Shown here piece after piece: positions 34,373 through 46,870 of a stretch of DNA of 64,000 nucleotides. The notes below the pieces were generated by a model. That model worked only from the letters and a program-made list of their open reading frames with translations, did no database searches and was not told the origin of the DNA. Made by a program: the position numbers and the translations under genes. Numbering within the stretch: position 1 is the stretch's first letter; each line of letters starts with the position of its first letter. This DNA is from Populus alba. Lineage: Eukaryota; Streptophyta; Magnoliopsida; Malpighiales; Salicaceae. The stretch spans positions 6,163,157-6,227,156 of the forward strand of contig NC_133301.1 in assembly GCF_005239225.2 (NCBI RefSeq), written 5' to 3'.

Positions 34373-36010
34373 TGACATGACCAAAAGCTTGATGTCTTCT
34401 CCCAAGTGTAGGAGTGTCGAAGTAATAAATAACCCGGCAAGACCGGGGTCGAACCACAGAGAGGTTAATTGTATAAATTATAAATAACAACGCAACAATA
34501 ACAATAATAACGATAATAATAACAATAGTAGTACTAGTACTAGTAATAATAATAATAATACTCAGTACGTGGCGTTGTTATACCTGAGAATGATCTAAAA
34601 GATCGGGTCACAGGTTTCCAGCCTATATACTGAGTTTATGAACAAATAACAACAACAACAACAACAACAACAACACTAATAAAGAAGAGAAGGAAGAAAT
34701 TCATGAGAACTTGAGTTGAAAGATTAATGTAAGGATTAAACAACGATAAAAATAAATGTCAAGGTTAGAGGATCCACTAATGATACTTCAAACAAGTATA
34801 GTATAAACTCTTATTACTCAATTGGAAACCACACATAAAGGAGGTTCCAATCAGATTATAAATTGTTAACATGATTACATTAGTTATCTTATTCGAATAA
34901 AACTAATACTTGTAAATGTTGACAGGCATTCATGATTATAACTTATGTTAACAACAAATCAAGTTCATTTCATAGCTCAGGTGTCGGTTATACCATACAG
35001 TATGGGCTATGAAAGTACCAAGTATTTGTTGTACCAAGTGTTATACAACATAAATCTAGATTAACCATTTAACAAGCAAAGTATTAATCATGTTAAGTTT
35101 ATATTATACTTATTCTTACACCATTAGGGTACCCTTTTCACCTTGACATAATTAACTTAGCTAATATAATGAAAGAAAGAAACATAAATGAACAAGATAA
35201 GAACATAAATGAGAAAGAAGTTAACTAAGTAAAGGAAAGGAAATGAAGTGCATAAACTTGATATTAATGAAAGCAAAACATAAGCAATACAAAGAGAGAA
35301 AGCAAGAGCATGATCTTGATCTGGAAACCAAGATGCCTCAATACATGGTAAGTGCCTCCTTTTGTAGGCCAAAATTTGGAACTATTGATTTGTTAATTAA
35401 TTGATGAGTGGGTGGCCACATCTTGACTTGGTGACAATCCTTATCTTCTTGTCTGAACAAGACGTCATTGCTAACATCATAATTTGCCCAGAATCCTCAG
35501 GAATGTTCTAGGAAATTGTCTCAGCTTTCCAACAAAAAAAAGATATGGGCTGAACACTAAATATTGTCTGGGCTGCAGGACAGCTTCGGACTTCTTCGTT
35601 GTTCCTTCAGTTTGGACTTTAAAACGGCCTTTTTAAATCTTGGGCTCCACATGAAAGTTGTAGGCCTTTGTCTCACCTTTCCATCAATATACAGTGGACC
35701 TAAATCCAAGATCTAGAGCTCCAGATATGATCCAATTACCGAGCAATGTTCCGGTTTGGACTGCACCGACATCTTTTTTCTAAGTTTGGCCATCTCTTTG
35801 TCCTTTCACTTTCAATACTTAAACTCATCAATCAATCCTTTTATTTATGTGATAGGCCTGCATTTAAGATGAGCATTTACCATAAATTAAGGTATCTTAT
35901 AGTATCAAACTTGTTATTATAAAACATGCTTTAGTTAAGGAGTTATTGATACTTCAAGTGCAAAATGATGATATAAAACCTTGATAAACATGCACTTTAA
36001 GTACTAATCA
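34373..36010 (-). repeat. 3' LTR of Athila-D
   Basis: 1638 bp, tgacatgacc...gtactaatca in plus orientation. It carries a 76-bp block (34560-34635) that is absent from the Athila-C LTRs. Its outer edge directly adjoins the satellite. Confidence 0.93.
34560..34635. repeat. 76-bp inverted-repeat-bounded block inside Athila-D LTRs
   Basis: Begins ACTCAGTA and ends TACTGAGT (8-bp inverted termini), inside a trinucleotide-rich tract. A second copy is in the 5' LTR at about 44328-44407, and Athila-C has no such block. It could be a tiny MITE-like insertion inherited through LTR replication. Confidence 0.5.
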
Positions 36011-36381
36011 CACCCCCCAACCAGCTTATTACTAGTCCCTAGTAATCTAAAGCGTTAAAATAGAGAAACAATTTGCAAGTTTCACAAAGCAAGGCATTCA
36101 TCATTCAACTTCCATTAATCTATCCAGATAAACAAACTCTAATTAAATTTATATTACTGCTTCATACTTCTTAAACAAGATATTAATAAACCTTCTTTTT
36201 ATGTGCTCAATATATGAAAACATATATGATGGGGCTTTTGTTGGAAGAAAACAATATTATGTTCAAATGTTTAAGGTGAACTTTCTTGGGTTGGGATTAT
36301 TATTATTATTACTCTTTTTTTTCTTTTTCTTTTTTTTATTTTATTTATATACACATACAACTTAAAACACAATGTATCTTT

Positions 36382-36477
36382 AACCCATGTAACGAGTTTT
36401 AGGCTAATGACTCCCAGACCAGTTGGTCTTAGGGCATTAGGTGCTGAGACACCCCTACGAGCTTAACAACTCGGGTT
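36382..36477 (-). other. Candidate structured RNA module, downstream copy (Athila-D)
   Basis: 96-nt copy of the module at 23363-23459; the AACCC/GGGTT, CTAATG/CATTAG and AGACC/GGTCT helices are kept. Confidence 0.55.
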
Positions 36478-36532
36478 GCAGATACTGATACGTAGATAGT
36501 GCAATGTTTGATTCCCTTAAGCTTTTCTCCTT

Positions 36533-36628
36533 AACCCATGTAACAAGCTTTGGGCCAATAGCTCCCAAGTCAGTTGACTTTAGGGTATTAGGTGTTAAAA
36601 CACCCCTTCGGGCTTAATTGCTTAGGTT
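36533..36628 (-). other. Candidate structured RNA module, upstream copy (Athila-D)
   Basis: 96-nt copy of the module at 23211-23307; the AACCT/GGGTT, AAGC/GCTT and AAGTC/GACTT helices are kept. Confidence 0.55.
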
Positions 36629-37258
36629 AGGGAGGCTACGAAACCAAACTTATCTACGTTTTTATTATCATCAATATTATCATCATTTTTTTTTTTTACA
36701 AATTATATACTATCCCTTACCCTTAGTTGTTACCTTCAACAAAAGAACATAAATAATGTAATAATCCAATGTGCAACCCAAAATCATATGTTAAAGTGTG
36801 TGTGTGAAAATGAAGGTTTAATAATACTTGTTAAATGAGTATATGAGCAGAATCAAGTGATAACAATGCGAGAGTTTGTAAACCTGAATATTTCAAGAAG
36901 TATTCTAATAGGCCTTGTTATGAATATTGCAAATAACCATTAGAAATTTTTTACCAAGATGCATCTCAAGAATAATTCCTCTTTACTCTGCCATCCTAGT
37001 AATAACAGTTTTGCCAAATGGTTTTTTTTTTAAAAAACAAAAACAGTTAGTTGGTAAGTTTTTTTTTTTTTTAAACTACTACCCTCTCCCCCCAACCAAA
37101 ACGAGACATTGTCCTCAATGTCCTAAGGTAGAAAGATAGAGTATAGAAGACATCACCTGAAACAGCGAACAATGACAAACCTGAAACACACTTAAACAAA
37201 TATAAGAAGTAACAAAACAAAATAATATGCTATTAATAAAACCAAAAGACACAAGGTT

Positions 37259-37908
37259 TCACAAATGAAGGCTCAAATCTAATCTAAGCTTTTTACGGCT
37301 TTCCTTAGCTGACCAATCTAGGCGACTCATGCAAGGATCAATGACAGGGATGAAATATTGTAGTTGGTCAATCAATTGTTCAGCAGTAGCAGCAGAGATT
37401 ATGATTTGTCGTGCTGAAAATGTTAGAAATTCCTGTTCCACAGCTTGATCAAGGAAAGACAGTAACTTATCATAAAAACCATTAACATTTGACAAACCTA
37501 TAGGTTTATGGTGAATGTGCAGTTGGGCCCAAGATGAAATATGAAAGATCTCTTCCAATGTGCCCAGACCACCTGGTAAGGCAATGAAGGCATCAGCATG
37601 GCTAAACATGGCGTTCAGTCGATCAGACATTGTTGGGACCTGTAATTCCTCTCCAATTGTTTTTCCAATGATGTCCCCATTTGTCAAAGATTTGGGGACA
37701 ACCCCCAAAACTTGACTGCCTCCTAAAATGCAGCCATTGAAACACCTCCCATTAACCAAGGCTGCCTCCCCATACACTAAATGAATCTTTCTCTCAGCTA
37801 GTACCTGACCAAGATGATTTGCTGATTCTAAAAATCTTTTTTCTTTCCCAGGGCTGGATCACCGAAAACACAAATATTTCTTATGTGATGACTTGAGGAA
37901 CTTGCCAT
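37259..37908 (-). pseudogene. LOG-like: LOG-type phosphoribohydrolase, frameshifted copy
   Basis: Aligns with the intact 217-codon gene at 21911-22564. The C-terminal ~155 codons are open and keep Arg98 and PGGLGTLEE, but short deletions around 37690-37780 and 37850-37860 shift the frame in the N-terminal GGGSLGLMG region, so no full protein can be made. The start ATG is at 37908. The TATA box region reads TATTAAA. Confidence 0.88.
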
Positions 37909-38106
37909 TTCTACACACTTCTATATTTGATGTATGGGATGAGTAAGAAGAAAATGAAGGGAATTTAATAGATGAAAAAGTGAAAATTGTAGGCCAGCTG
38001 TAGTCTCACACTCTCTCTCTTTATTTATTTATTTTGACAAAGCATGTATGTACAGGTAGTTGTGATTGTGGCTCACATTTGGTTTTACGTCCAAGTTAAA
38101 CGCCAT

Positions 38107-38634
38107 CTATGGGTCGGGGATAGGCTTCCCATCCAGTTTTCTTAAAAACTGGCAAACAGGGTCTTTTTTAGTCAGATTCCCAAGACTAAGTCGATCATGT
38201 TCTTTATGGAATTTTGGCCATGAATTACACAATGCACATCTCCACTAGGATGCGTCTCAAGGTCAACAAAAGATTATCTAAAGACGGCCATCCTTAATGA
38301 ATTGTATTTATCTTCACGGTTTGCAGATACCATTCCTAAAAAACGACATGTCGCATACAAGTCCATCTGGCACATCTGTGACAGACTTTCAGTCGTTTTG
38401 CACGACGTTTCTTTGCAAAGTGTTTTTTACCTGTTCCAGGCATGTGTGAAATGAAAGAATTGGAGACTCACCTGATAATCAGACCTTTGCTTCAATCAGC
38501 CAACGAATATCTTCAGGAATTTCATGATTCATTAACAACCTCAATCTTTCACACCTAGCACGGTAAATTTTTATAATCGCATTCTGAGGCAGAGCGGGAA
38601 AAATACTTTTTCAATTTTTCAAGAGTGGTGTCAT
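38107..38634 (-). pseudogene. ORF-X remnant (Athila-D)
   Basis: Nucleotide match to 3565-4113 over its whole length, including the basic run and cysteine cluster region (~38370-38450), but with many 1-4 bp deletions, so no long frame remains. It ends at the same PIPDP-stop motif. Confidence 0.75.
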
Positions 38635-38838
38635 TTTCAAATGAGAATTGGATGGGAGATTCAAAGAAAGAAGAAAGAGTAGAGATTGCACAATTATACA
38701 CAGATATCAGTTATCATGGGAAACTGAAAGAAGACTTAAGAGTCACGGAGTACCGTTATCCGCATTTGACCGGGGTGAGAGAAACTAGCAAAACAAAAGA
38801 TACACCAAAACAAAGACAAAACAATGTGAGAAAAAGAA

Positions 38839-41421
38839 TCAATCTTTATATACAGGATCACTCAATTCAGTAGAGTCATTTTCAACTGAAAAATTGTCAA
38901 AAAAACTTTTCAACCGATGCCATTTACTTGAAAACATTGTCATTCTTTGGATTCTCGATATCACAGCCCCATATGGATACACATGTTCACATAAAAGGAC
39001 CATCCATTGATCTTAGTTTTCAAGAAATAATGGAGTCGAGAATTATAAAGCAAGACTTTTTGACCAACATGTCATGAAACTCTTGATTCTTGGAATTTCC
39101 ATTCTAATTTCCTCAAGCTCATTATTTGCAGCAGCTGAGCAATCAATGTTTGAATTGAAAGCTTTAATAGCCCAATAAGCTTTTGTTCAATTTCCACAGG
39201 CAAGTGACAAGGTTTTCCATAGATTAGTCTATAAGGTGACATACCTAATGATGTTTTATAAGCAGTTCGATCACCAAAGTGCATCATTAAGTCTTAAAGA
39301 CGAGTCTTTCCGATTAGGGTTCACCGTTTTCTCCAAGATCTATTTGATTCTATTAGCAAGCTCTACTTGTTCACATGTTTGAGGGTGATAAGGGGGTGGC
39401 AACTTTGTGTGTGATTCCATAATATTTCAAAATGGCTTGTTGCAGAAATGTTCACCATCATTTATGGCTCGAGGGATTCCAAAATCGACTCAAAATATTG
39501 TTTTAATCACTGTTTTTGTGATCATTGTTTCGACTTTTAATCTACTGGTTAATATGTACACGAAACCAAATGATGGAGGAAATGTCATCCCAATGAATAA
39601 GATTATCAAAGATCTCATTTTTGAAATAGATCTCAACTTTTGACAATTTTCAAAGTCTTGCAATGCATGTGAGTCTTTGAACATGGTGGGCCAATAAAAT
39701 CCACTTTTGTAAGATTTTGCAGTTGTCTTTTTGATGAGAAATGACCCACATGCCTCAGAATAACAAAATTTAATGACACTACTTATCATTGTCAGAGAAT
39801 GCATTTCGAAAATATTTGATCAGGACAATATTTGAATAAATAAGGGTCATAATAAAAGTTCTTCACTTCGTTCAAAGAACTTTCTTTTGTCTTGGGTACT
39901 CCAATGAGCTAGCAATTGTCCTGAAACAAGAAAATTAACAATATTAGCAAACCAAGGCATCGTACAAACAGAAAGTAAAGATTCATCGGGAAAATAGTCA
40001 TCGATTGATGTGATGTCAGATTTTGAATCTGTTGTCAATCTTGACAAATGATCTGCAACAACATTTTCGGTGCCTTTCTTGTCTTTGATTGTGATATCAA
40101 ATTCTTGAAGTAACAAAATCCACCGCACCAATCTAGCCTTAGAATCTTTCTTAGAAAAGAAGATATTTCAATGTTGCATGATCACTAAAAACAACAACAA
40201 TAGGTGAGCCAACTAGATAAGATCCTGAATTTATCACAAGCAAATACTACTGCAAGTAATTCTTTTTCAGTGGTGGTGTAATTCATTTGAGCACTATTTA
40301 AAGTTTTACTTGCATAGTAAATCACATAAGGTTTCTTATCTTTTCTTTGTCCCAAGACAGCACCCACGACATAATCACTAGCGTCACACATTATTTCAAA
40401 AGGTAATGATCAATCAGGAGGTTGAATGACAGGAGCAAAAGTAAGCAAGTTTTTAAGTTTAACAAAGGCTTCTTCACAATGTTCAGTCCATTCAAAAATA
40501 TTATCCTTTGTTAGAAGGTTACTCAAGAGCTTAGATATTACACTAAAATCTTTGATGAACCTTCTGTAAAAACCAGCATGTCCTAAAAATGATCTAACAT
40601 CTTTAACAGATTTTGGTGTTGGTAAGTTGGCAATTAACTCGATTTTAGATTTGTCAACCTCAATTCCTTTCGATGAAACAATGTGACCAAGTACAATGCC
40701 GTTTGTTATCATAAAGTGACATTTTTCCCAATTGAGTACAAGATTCTTTTCTTCACACCTACTCAAAACATTTTCGAAGTTAGTCAAACAATCATCAAAT
40801 GAATCACCAAAAACAGAAAAATCATCCATAAAAATCTCAAGAAAATGTTCAACCATATCACTGAATATGCTAAGCATGCATCTTTGAAACGTGGCTGGTG
40901 CATTACATAATCCAAAAGGCATCCTTCAATATGCAAAAGTACCAAATGGACATGTGAAAGTAGTCTTCTCTTGATCTTCCAATGCAATTTCAATATGATT
41001 GTAACCTGAATAGCCATCTAGGAAACAATAAAATTCATGACCTGCAACTCTTTCTAGGATTTGATCCATGAAAGGTAAAGGGAACTGATCTTTTCTAGTC
41101 ATAGAATTAAGTTTCCTATAGTCAATGCACATGCGCCAACCAGTAACAGTCCTAGTTGGAATTAACTCATTTTTCTCATTCGTTATCACAGTGACTCAGA
41201 CTTTTTGGGTACAACTTGGGTAGGACTTACCCATTTGCTGTTAGAAATAGGATAAATGATTCTATTATCTAGAAGCTTAATGACTTCATTTTTCACTACT
41301 TCTTTCATATTAGGATTAAGCCTTCGTTGCATTTCTCTAGAGGGTTTAGCATTTTCCTCCAAATAAATCCTGTGTGTGCAAATCAAAGGGCTAATTCCTT
41401 TTATGTCAGCTATGGTCCATC
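38839..41421 (-). pseudogene. Athila-D pol: reverse transcriptase, RNase H, integrase
   Basis: Minus-strand order: RT (40410-41386; VSPTQVVPKKS, GWRMCIDYRKLN, IFMDDFSVFG, FYRRFIKDFS), RNase H (39847-40391; [29 protein letters not shown]), integrase zinc finger (~39650-39830) and DDE core to C-terminus (38839-39640). RT is almost intact apart from a frameshift near 41189. The integrase part is heavily damaged by short deletions, and much of the catalytic core (first Asp to HPQTSGQ) is missing or scrambled. The RT sequence supports the Athila assignment. Confidence 0.87.
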
Positions 41422-43904
41422 CTAATGCATTTTCAGAGTCTGTAATAACTTACCTTCTTGATGTGCATTAAGTTTGGAAGAGATTATTACCGGAAAAGTT
41501 TCATTTTCTCCCAAAAATGAGAATTTGAGATTAAATGGTAACGACTTCAATTCAGGTTTTAATGGTTGAACACTTGAAGGTATGGGCTCAATTGATCGTG
41601 GTGGCAATTCTTCAATTTGTGGTCTCCAATTGCATGCCTTTGATTCCTGAAAGTAGACCATTTGTAAATCATCAGATTCATCAATCTCAGTTTCACTGGA
41701 AGTGGTTTGAAATTGATCATGAACTAATTTTTCAATAAAGTCCACTTCCTGTAAATCATTATCATCTCCAGGTTGCTTGTAAATGTTGAAAATATTCATC
41801 TCCAATGTCATGTTTCCAAATGATAGCTTCATCAGTCCATTCCTACAATTAATCAATGCATTAGAAGTGGCAAGAAATGGACGTCCTAAAATGACAGGAA
41901 TTGAATTACATGCTTCAACAGGTTGTGTATCCAAGACAACAAAATCTACAGGGTAAATGAATTTATCAACTTGTACTAACACATCCTCAACTATTCCTCT
42001 AGGCACTTTTACAGATCTATCGGCAAGTAAAAGAGTTATAGAGGTTGGTTTTAACTCACCTAGATTGAGACTTTGAAAGACTGAATATGGAAGTAAATTC
42101 ACACTAGCTCCAAGATCAAGTAAGGCTATTTCAATTTTATGTTCTCCAATAAAGCAAGAAATTGTAGGACAACTAGGGTCTTTATATTTCAAAGCATTAT
42201 TGTTTTGAAGAATGACACTTACTTGTTCGGCTAAAAAGGCTTTCTTTTTCACATTCAGTTTTCTCTTCACAGTGCACAAATCTTTCAAAAATTTAGCATA
42301 GGAAGGAACCTATTTAATAGCATCCAACAAAGGTATATTGATCCATACTTGTTTGAAAGTTTCAAAGATTTCAGAGTTGTGATTGACTTTCCTTTGTTTG
42401 GTCATGGCATGAGGAAATGGAAGTGCTGGTGGGGAATCAACCTTCTCTTTGCAATGTTCAGGTTCAACCCATTCCTTAGCCTCAGAGATAGACTCATCAT
42501 CTTTCTCACAAGGTTCAAGAATGGGTTTTTCAATAACCTTACCAATACAAAGAGTGATGACTGATTTGACTTGATCCATGTGTTGGCTTCTAGAACTACT
42601 CGCATTTGCATTGTATTGCCCTTTTAGATTTTGCTGTGGTTGAGATGGAAACTTACCTTTCTCTTGGAAACTAAGAGCAGATGTTAATTTTGCAAGAGCA
42701 TCTTTAAAATCTGTCATGCTTTGAGCAAGTTGAGTGTTGATTGTCTCCTGCTTTTCAATGAATGCAATGTTTCCTCAAGATTTCTTCTAGGAGGTGGAGC
42801 ATAAGGAGGTGCATATCCATGAGAATTTTGGAAATTATGGTGTGCTTGAAATGGTGGTTGTGAAGTTTGTGCATTGTTGCTATCACTCTTCCAACTAAAA
42901 TTTGGGTGATTTCTCCAACCAGGGTTATACGTTTGTGAGTATGGGTTATGGTTGGGTCTTTGGAAACTGTTTAAAGCATGGGCTTGTTCATGGAGGCATT
43001 CCTTAAAAGAAGGCAAAGTTGGACAATCATTTGTTGAGTGTTCCTTGGTTTCACAGATTTGACACACAATGTCTTGAATAGATTTTAATTGACCACTCTT
43101 TTTCAATTCAAGTGCTTCAACTTTTCTAGCTAAAGATGCAAACTTGGCTTGGAGGTCATGATCTTCCCTAAGGTTGTGCATACCTCCACTAGATGTATGA
43201 GGTTGAGTTTTACTTGGTGCCTCATAAGTACCTGTGGTGTCCTAATTTTCAGCATTTTCGGCTAGCAAGTCTAGGTACTCCATTGCTTCATTAGGGTCTT
43301 TATCTTCGAAAGTTCCATTGCACATCAATTCAACCATTTGCCTATCTCTAGGTGTTAAACCTTCATAAAAATGTGAAACCAATCTCCATGTTTCAAAACC
43401 ATGATGAGGGCAAGTATTAAGCAAATCTCGATACCTATCCCAACATTGTTAAAATGTTTCGCCTGGTTTTTGAGTGAAGGTGATGATTTGTCTTTTGAAA
43501 GAGTTTTTTCTGTGAGACGGAAAAAACTTCTTTAAAAATTGTTGTTGCATTTCATCCCAAGCACGAATGGATCCTGGTCTCAAATTTTGTAGCCATGTTT
43601 TAGCTTTATCTTTTAATGAAAAAGGAAAAAGCTTTAATCGAATGGTGTTCATGCTACAATTTGAGTCATTATATGTATTACAGACCTCCTTAAATTCCCT
43701 TAAATGCAAGTATGGATTTTCTAAGTCTAAGTCATGAAAAGATGGTAAAAGTTGAATAATGCCTGGCTTAAAATTAAAATGAGATGCATCAGGAGGGAAA
43801 ACTATGCATGAGGGTGCACTTGTTCTTGTGGGATTCATGTGGTCTCTAAGTGTTCTCATACGGTTATTCTCATTATGAAGCGATTGATTATCTTCTTCGG
43901 CCAT
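41422..43904 (-). pseudogene. Athila-D gag and protease
   Basis: Starts at ATG 43904 (MAEEDNQSLHN). Gag runs through RAWDEMQQQFLKKFFPSHR (a Trp codon where Athila-C has TGA), zinc knuckle CQICETKEHSTNDC (~43030-43075) and a Pro-rich linker. The protease carries LLDLGASVNLLPY (~42090-42130). Nonsense codons follow GETF (~43450), AEN (~43240) and DAIK (~42310), and a frameshift lies at ~42765. The frame then stays open to 41422, beyond the protease, into a linker that Athila-C has lost. Gag makes the particle; protease matures it. Confidence 0.87.
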
Positions 43905-44113
43905 ATTTTCTGAAAATGATGAGGATACCCTACAAAGTCGACCACTTAATGTACGTGACCAAACTCTCATGCACGTGTAAGAAGACAATAAAAGGAAGAA
44001 AAGAGAATAGAAAAAAAAAGAAACAAAACAAAACAAAGAAAACAAAAGTTAGATAAAATGAAAAGTGAAAAGAGAAAATAAATTAAATATTATAATTTAT
44101 ACAAGAAATTAGC

Positions 44114-44131
44114 TCCCCGGCAACAGCGCCA
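44114..44131 (-). other. Primer binding site, tRNA-Asp (Athila-D)
   Basis: On the minus strand TGGCGCTGTTGCCGGGGA, one mismatch to the tRNA-Asp complement seen in Athila-C. Confidence 0.85.
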
Positions 44132-44137
44132 AAAACT

Positions 44138-44572
44138 TGACACGACCAAAAGCTTGATGTCTTCTCCCAAGTGCAGGAGTGTCGAAGTAATAAATAACCC
44201 GGCAAGACCGGGGTCGAACCACAGAGAGGTTAATTGTATAAATTATAAATAACAACGCAACAATAACAATAATAACAATAATAATAACAATAGTAGTACT
44301 AGTACTAGTAAATAATAATAATAATAATACTCAGTACGTGGCGTTGTTATACCTGAGAATGATCTAAAACATCGAGTCACAGGTTTCCAACCTATATACT
44401 GAGTTTATGAATAGATAATAATAATAATAATAATAACAACAACAACAATAATAAAGAAGAGAAGGAAGAAATTAATGAGAACTTTGAGTTGAAAGATTAA
44501 TGTAAGGATTAAACAACGATAAAAATAAATGTCAAGGTTAGAGGATCCACTAATGGTACTTCAAACAAGTAT
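44138..44572 (-). repeat. 5' LTR of Athila-D, truncated
   Basis: First 435 bp (plus orientation) of the LTR, matching 34373-34800. It is cut where the CRM-2 LTR begins. Confidence 0.92.
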
Positions 44573-46870
44573 TGATGCAGACCAGCCCAGAAACACTAGC
44601 AAGGACCCATTACATGTTCCAAATGGACCAATGACTCGGTCCAAGACAAAGACATTGAAAGACGCATTGAATGCATTGGTTTTGAAGGTTTCCACCAAGT
44701 CAGAATTGGAAGGTCCATTGGAGTATCAAGAGGAGATCCTAGTACATCTTATCCATGTGCAAGAGGGGTCCAATACAACCTTATTTGGGCCATGAGATAA
44801 GGGCTTTATTTTATTTTGTTAGCTACAACCCAAGGCTTGTTTGGGCTTAATTCATACTTTGTTTTAAGCTAGGATCCAAGGCTTGTTTGGATTAAGTTAT
44901 GGGCTTTTCATTTTAGGGTTTTAGGCCAGTTTTGAGTGGACCTCATATAAGTCCACATAAAGGGTCCATTAGGGTTAACTTTTCAAGAACTATTTAAACT
45001 CATGTAGGCCAAAATTTCGGCAGCTTTGATGATTATTATTCTGAACTTTTCAGTTTTAACGTGTGAGAGTGATTCTTGCATTCTTCAGTTCTTGAACGAA
45101 CTGAATCTGACTTATCAAAGATTAACTGGCTTCGTGGCGTCATTCTACTCATTCCAATAGTGTTGGTGCCTTGGGGCAGGTTTCCATTGTGTCACACTCA
45201 TATCAGACCTATTTCGGCTTTCCAGGATCAAATCTCAATTTTGATTGTGGGTTGCGTGACCACGTGATCACGAGGTTCGCATCAGTTGGTATCAGAGCTA
45301 GGCTCCGAAACAAGGTCATATCATTCTGTTATTTTCGTTTTTTTTAGTGTCCCTTAAGTTTTTCAGTGTTTGCATCCATCTTCTTGTTCTTCGTATCTGT
45401 GTCATCTAAGCAAAAAAAAAAAAAAAAAATTATATTTCATCTTGTTACTGTCTCTAATCATATCAGTTTGTTAAAAAGAAAAAAAAATCAGAAAGAAATA
45501 GAGAAAAGAGTGATTAGTTGAAATTTGAAGGATCATTCAATTTTTGCCGCAGAAAACACAAATCTCTCAGAATCAATTTAAACTTCATATTCAGTCTATT
45601 GGGGGTGGGATCGCATGATATATCAAAGTTGGGCTTATTCTGATATTATTTGCCTGAGGTTTTAATTCGAGTTTCAATTCTGCCGCAAAACACTACTCTT
45701 AGTGAACCCTAGGTAAAACACATTGGAATCTATTGAAATTCATATTCTGAGTACTGGGTGTGCGATCGCACCACATATTAAATTTGGGATTATTTTGATA
45801 TCGGTTTCTGGAGGTTTTAAATGGAGGTTCAATTCTGCCGCAAACCATACAAGGGGTTTGGGTACCTAGACATTATAGAACGACCTATAAATTGATTTTT
45901 GGTGTTTTCATAGTATTGTAATACTAAATATTGAATTTGAGGTCATTTCAAGATCGTTTGGTCTGGGTTTCAATTTTGTTACGTAAAATTGCGTAATAGG
46001 TTAGATTTGCCTCAAGTTTCAAAACATGATCTTTGCTGTTTAGTTTTGTCCAAATAATTTTTTTTCTGCTATATTTTGATTATCTAGGAGTCAAGTAATT
46101 GTTTTCTTAACACTCACTTCTGTTTTATTTCGTGTCTTCGTTTCGTCCACAATTCGTACGAATTTGCATTGCTACTCGCAAAATCGTAATCCTAGTTTTG
46201 TTTTGCTTTGTTTTCAGTATATTTATTGATTCTTGAGTCTGAAAATTATATTTAGAGTGCGCTGCGAAGGCTATTGACTTTGATTTGTTGATTTCAGTTC
46301 CTAAAGAACCAAAAGAAAGTAAGTTGTGAGGTAAAAGGCGTAGAGAGCTTAATAGAGTGAAAAGCCTTAATTTTTGTTTTGTGTGATACATGAGAGGTGT
46401 GAGGATATATTTTGTGCTACTAACCAAATTTTACAGATTCAAAGAATGTCTGAAAACAACGAATCAGCGACACAAAACGTTGACGTAGCTTTCCAATTGC
46501 GATCCATAGGCCAGCAATTTGAGCTGTTGTCTAGGACGTACAAGGATCTGAAAGATGAGGTGAATTCGATTAAGCAACAGAATAGTGGGGCTGATCGCCG
46601 GGGAAATACGGTCCATATGGCGGCACGGAATGTCAGATCTGATTTTGAAGAGTTTGTTGATGAAAATGTAGATGGGGGTGAAGATGACTATGATTTTGCA
46701 TCAGCTGGCCAAGGAATCAGGTCTGGACCGAACAGGGCTAGGAGGAATGTGAATTTCCGTGGCATGAGCACTTATGACGATATGGATGGGGACTTGGACA
46801 CCATTAAACTGAAAATTCCTAGCTTTCAAGGCAAAAATGATCCGGAGGCTTATTTGGAGTGGGAGAATAA
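44573..46870 (+). mobile_element. CRM-like element (CRM-2), truncated after the start of gag
   Basis: 5' LTR 44573-45284 (tgatgcagacc...gttcgcatca), initiator tRNA-Met primer site at 45287-45298 (TGGTATCAGAGC), a ~1.1 kb leader (45299-46445) without coding signal, then the beginning of gag. At 46870 it joins a reversed LTR fragment of the same subfamily; protease, pol and 3' LTR are absent. The LTR contains an ORF ending ...GSNTTLFGP (44529-44795), which corresponds to the C-terminal pol codons (GPMTRSKTKTLKDALNALV). Confidence 0.88.
46446..46870 (+). pseudogene. CRM-2 gag, N-terminal part
   Basis: ATG 46446 (MSENNESATQNVDVAFQLRS), about 142 codons. It has a coiled-coil-like N-terminal stretch (QQFELLSRTYKDLKDEVNSI), an acidic linker and the start of the capsid-like domain ([19 protein letters not shown]). 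It is cut by the joined LTR fragment; the remaining capsid and the zinc knuckle are missing. The sequence is open and little mutated. Confidence 0.82.

Larger units (their letters stand above)
34373..44572 (-). mobile_element. Athila-like LTR retrotransposon carrying LOG (Athila-D), nearly full length, decayed
   Basis: Minus-strand element with a full 3' LTR (34373-36010), polypurine tract (36011-36025), two RNA modules, LOG pseudogene, ORF-X remnant, full-length but frameshifted RT, RNase H, integrase, protease and gag, tRNA-Asp primer site and the first 435 bp of the 5' LTR (44138-44572). The rest of that LTR is lost where CRM-2 begins. It gives the full gene order of the family: gag, protease, RT, RNase H, integrase, ORF-X, LOG, RNA modules. 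No target duplication is visible. Non-coding between RNA modules and LOG: 36629-37258. Confidence 0.92.

Noticed and set aside
44529..44795. 88-codon ORF at the start of CRM-2 (also 46850-47095, 61602-61835, 12682-13032)
   Set aside because: Copy of the pol C-terminal codons that lie in the LTR; in a 5' LTR or fragment they are not an independent gene.
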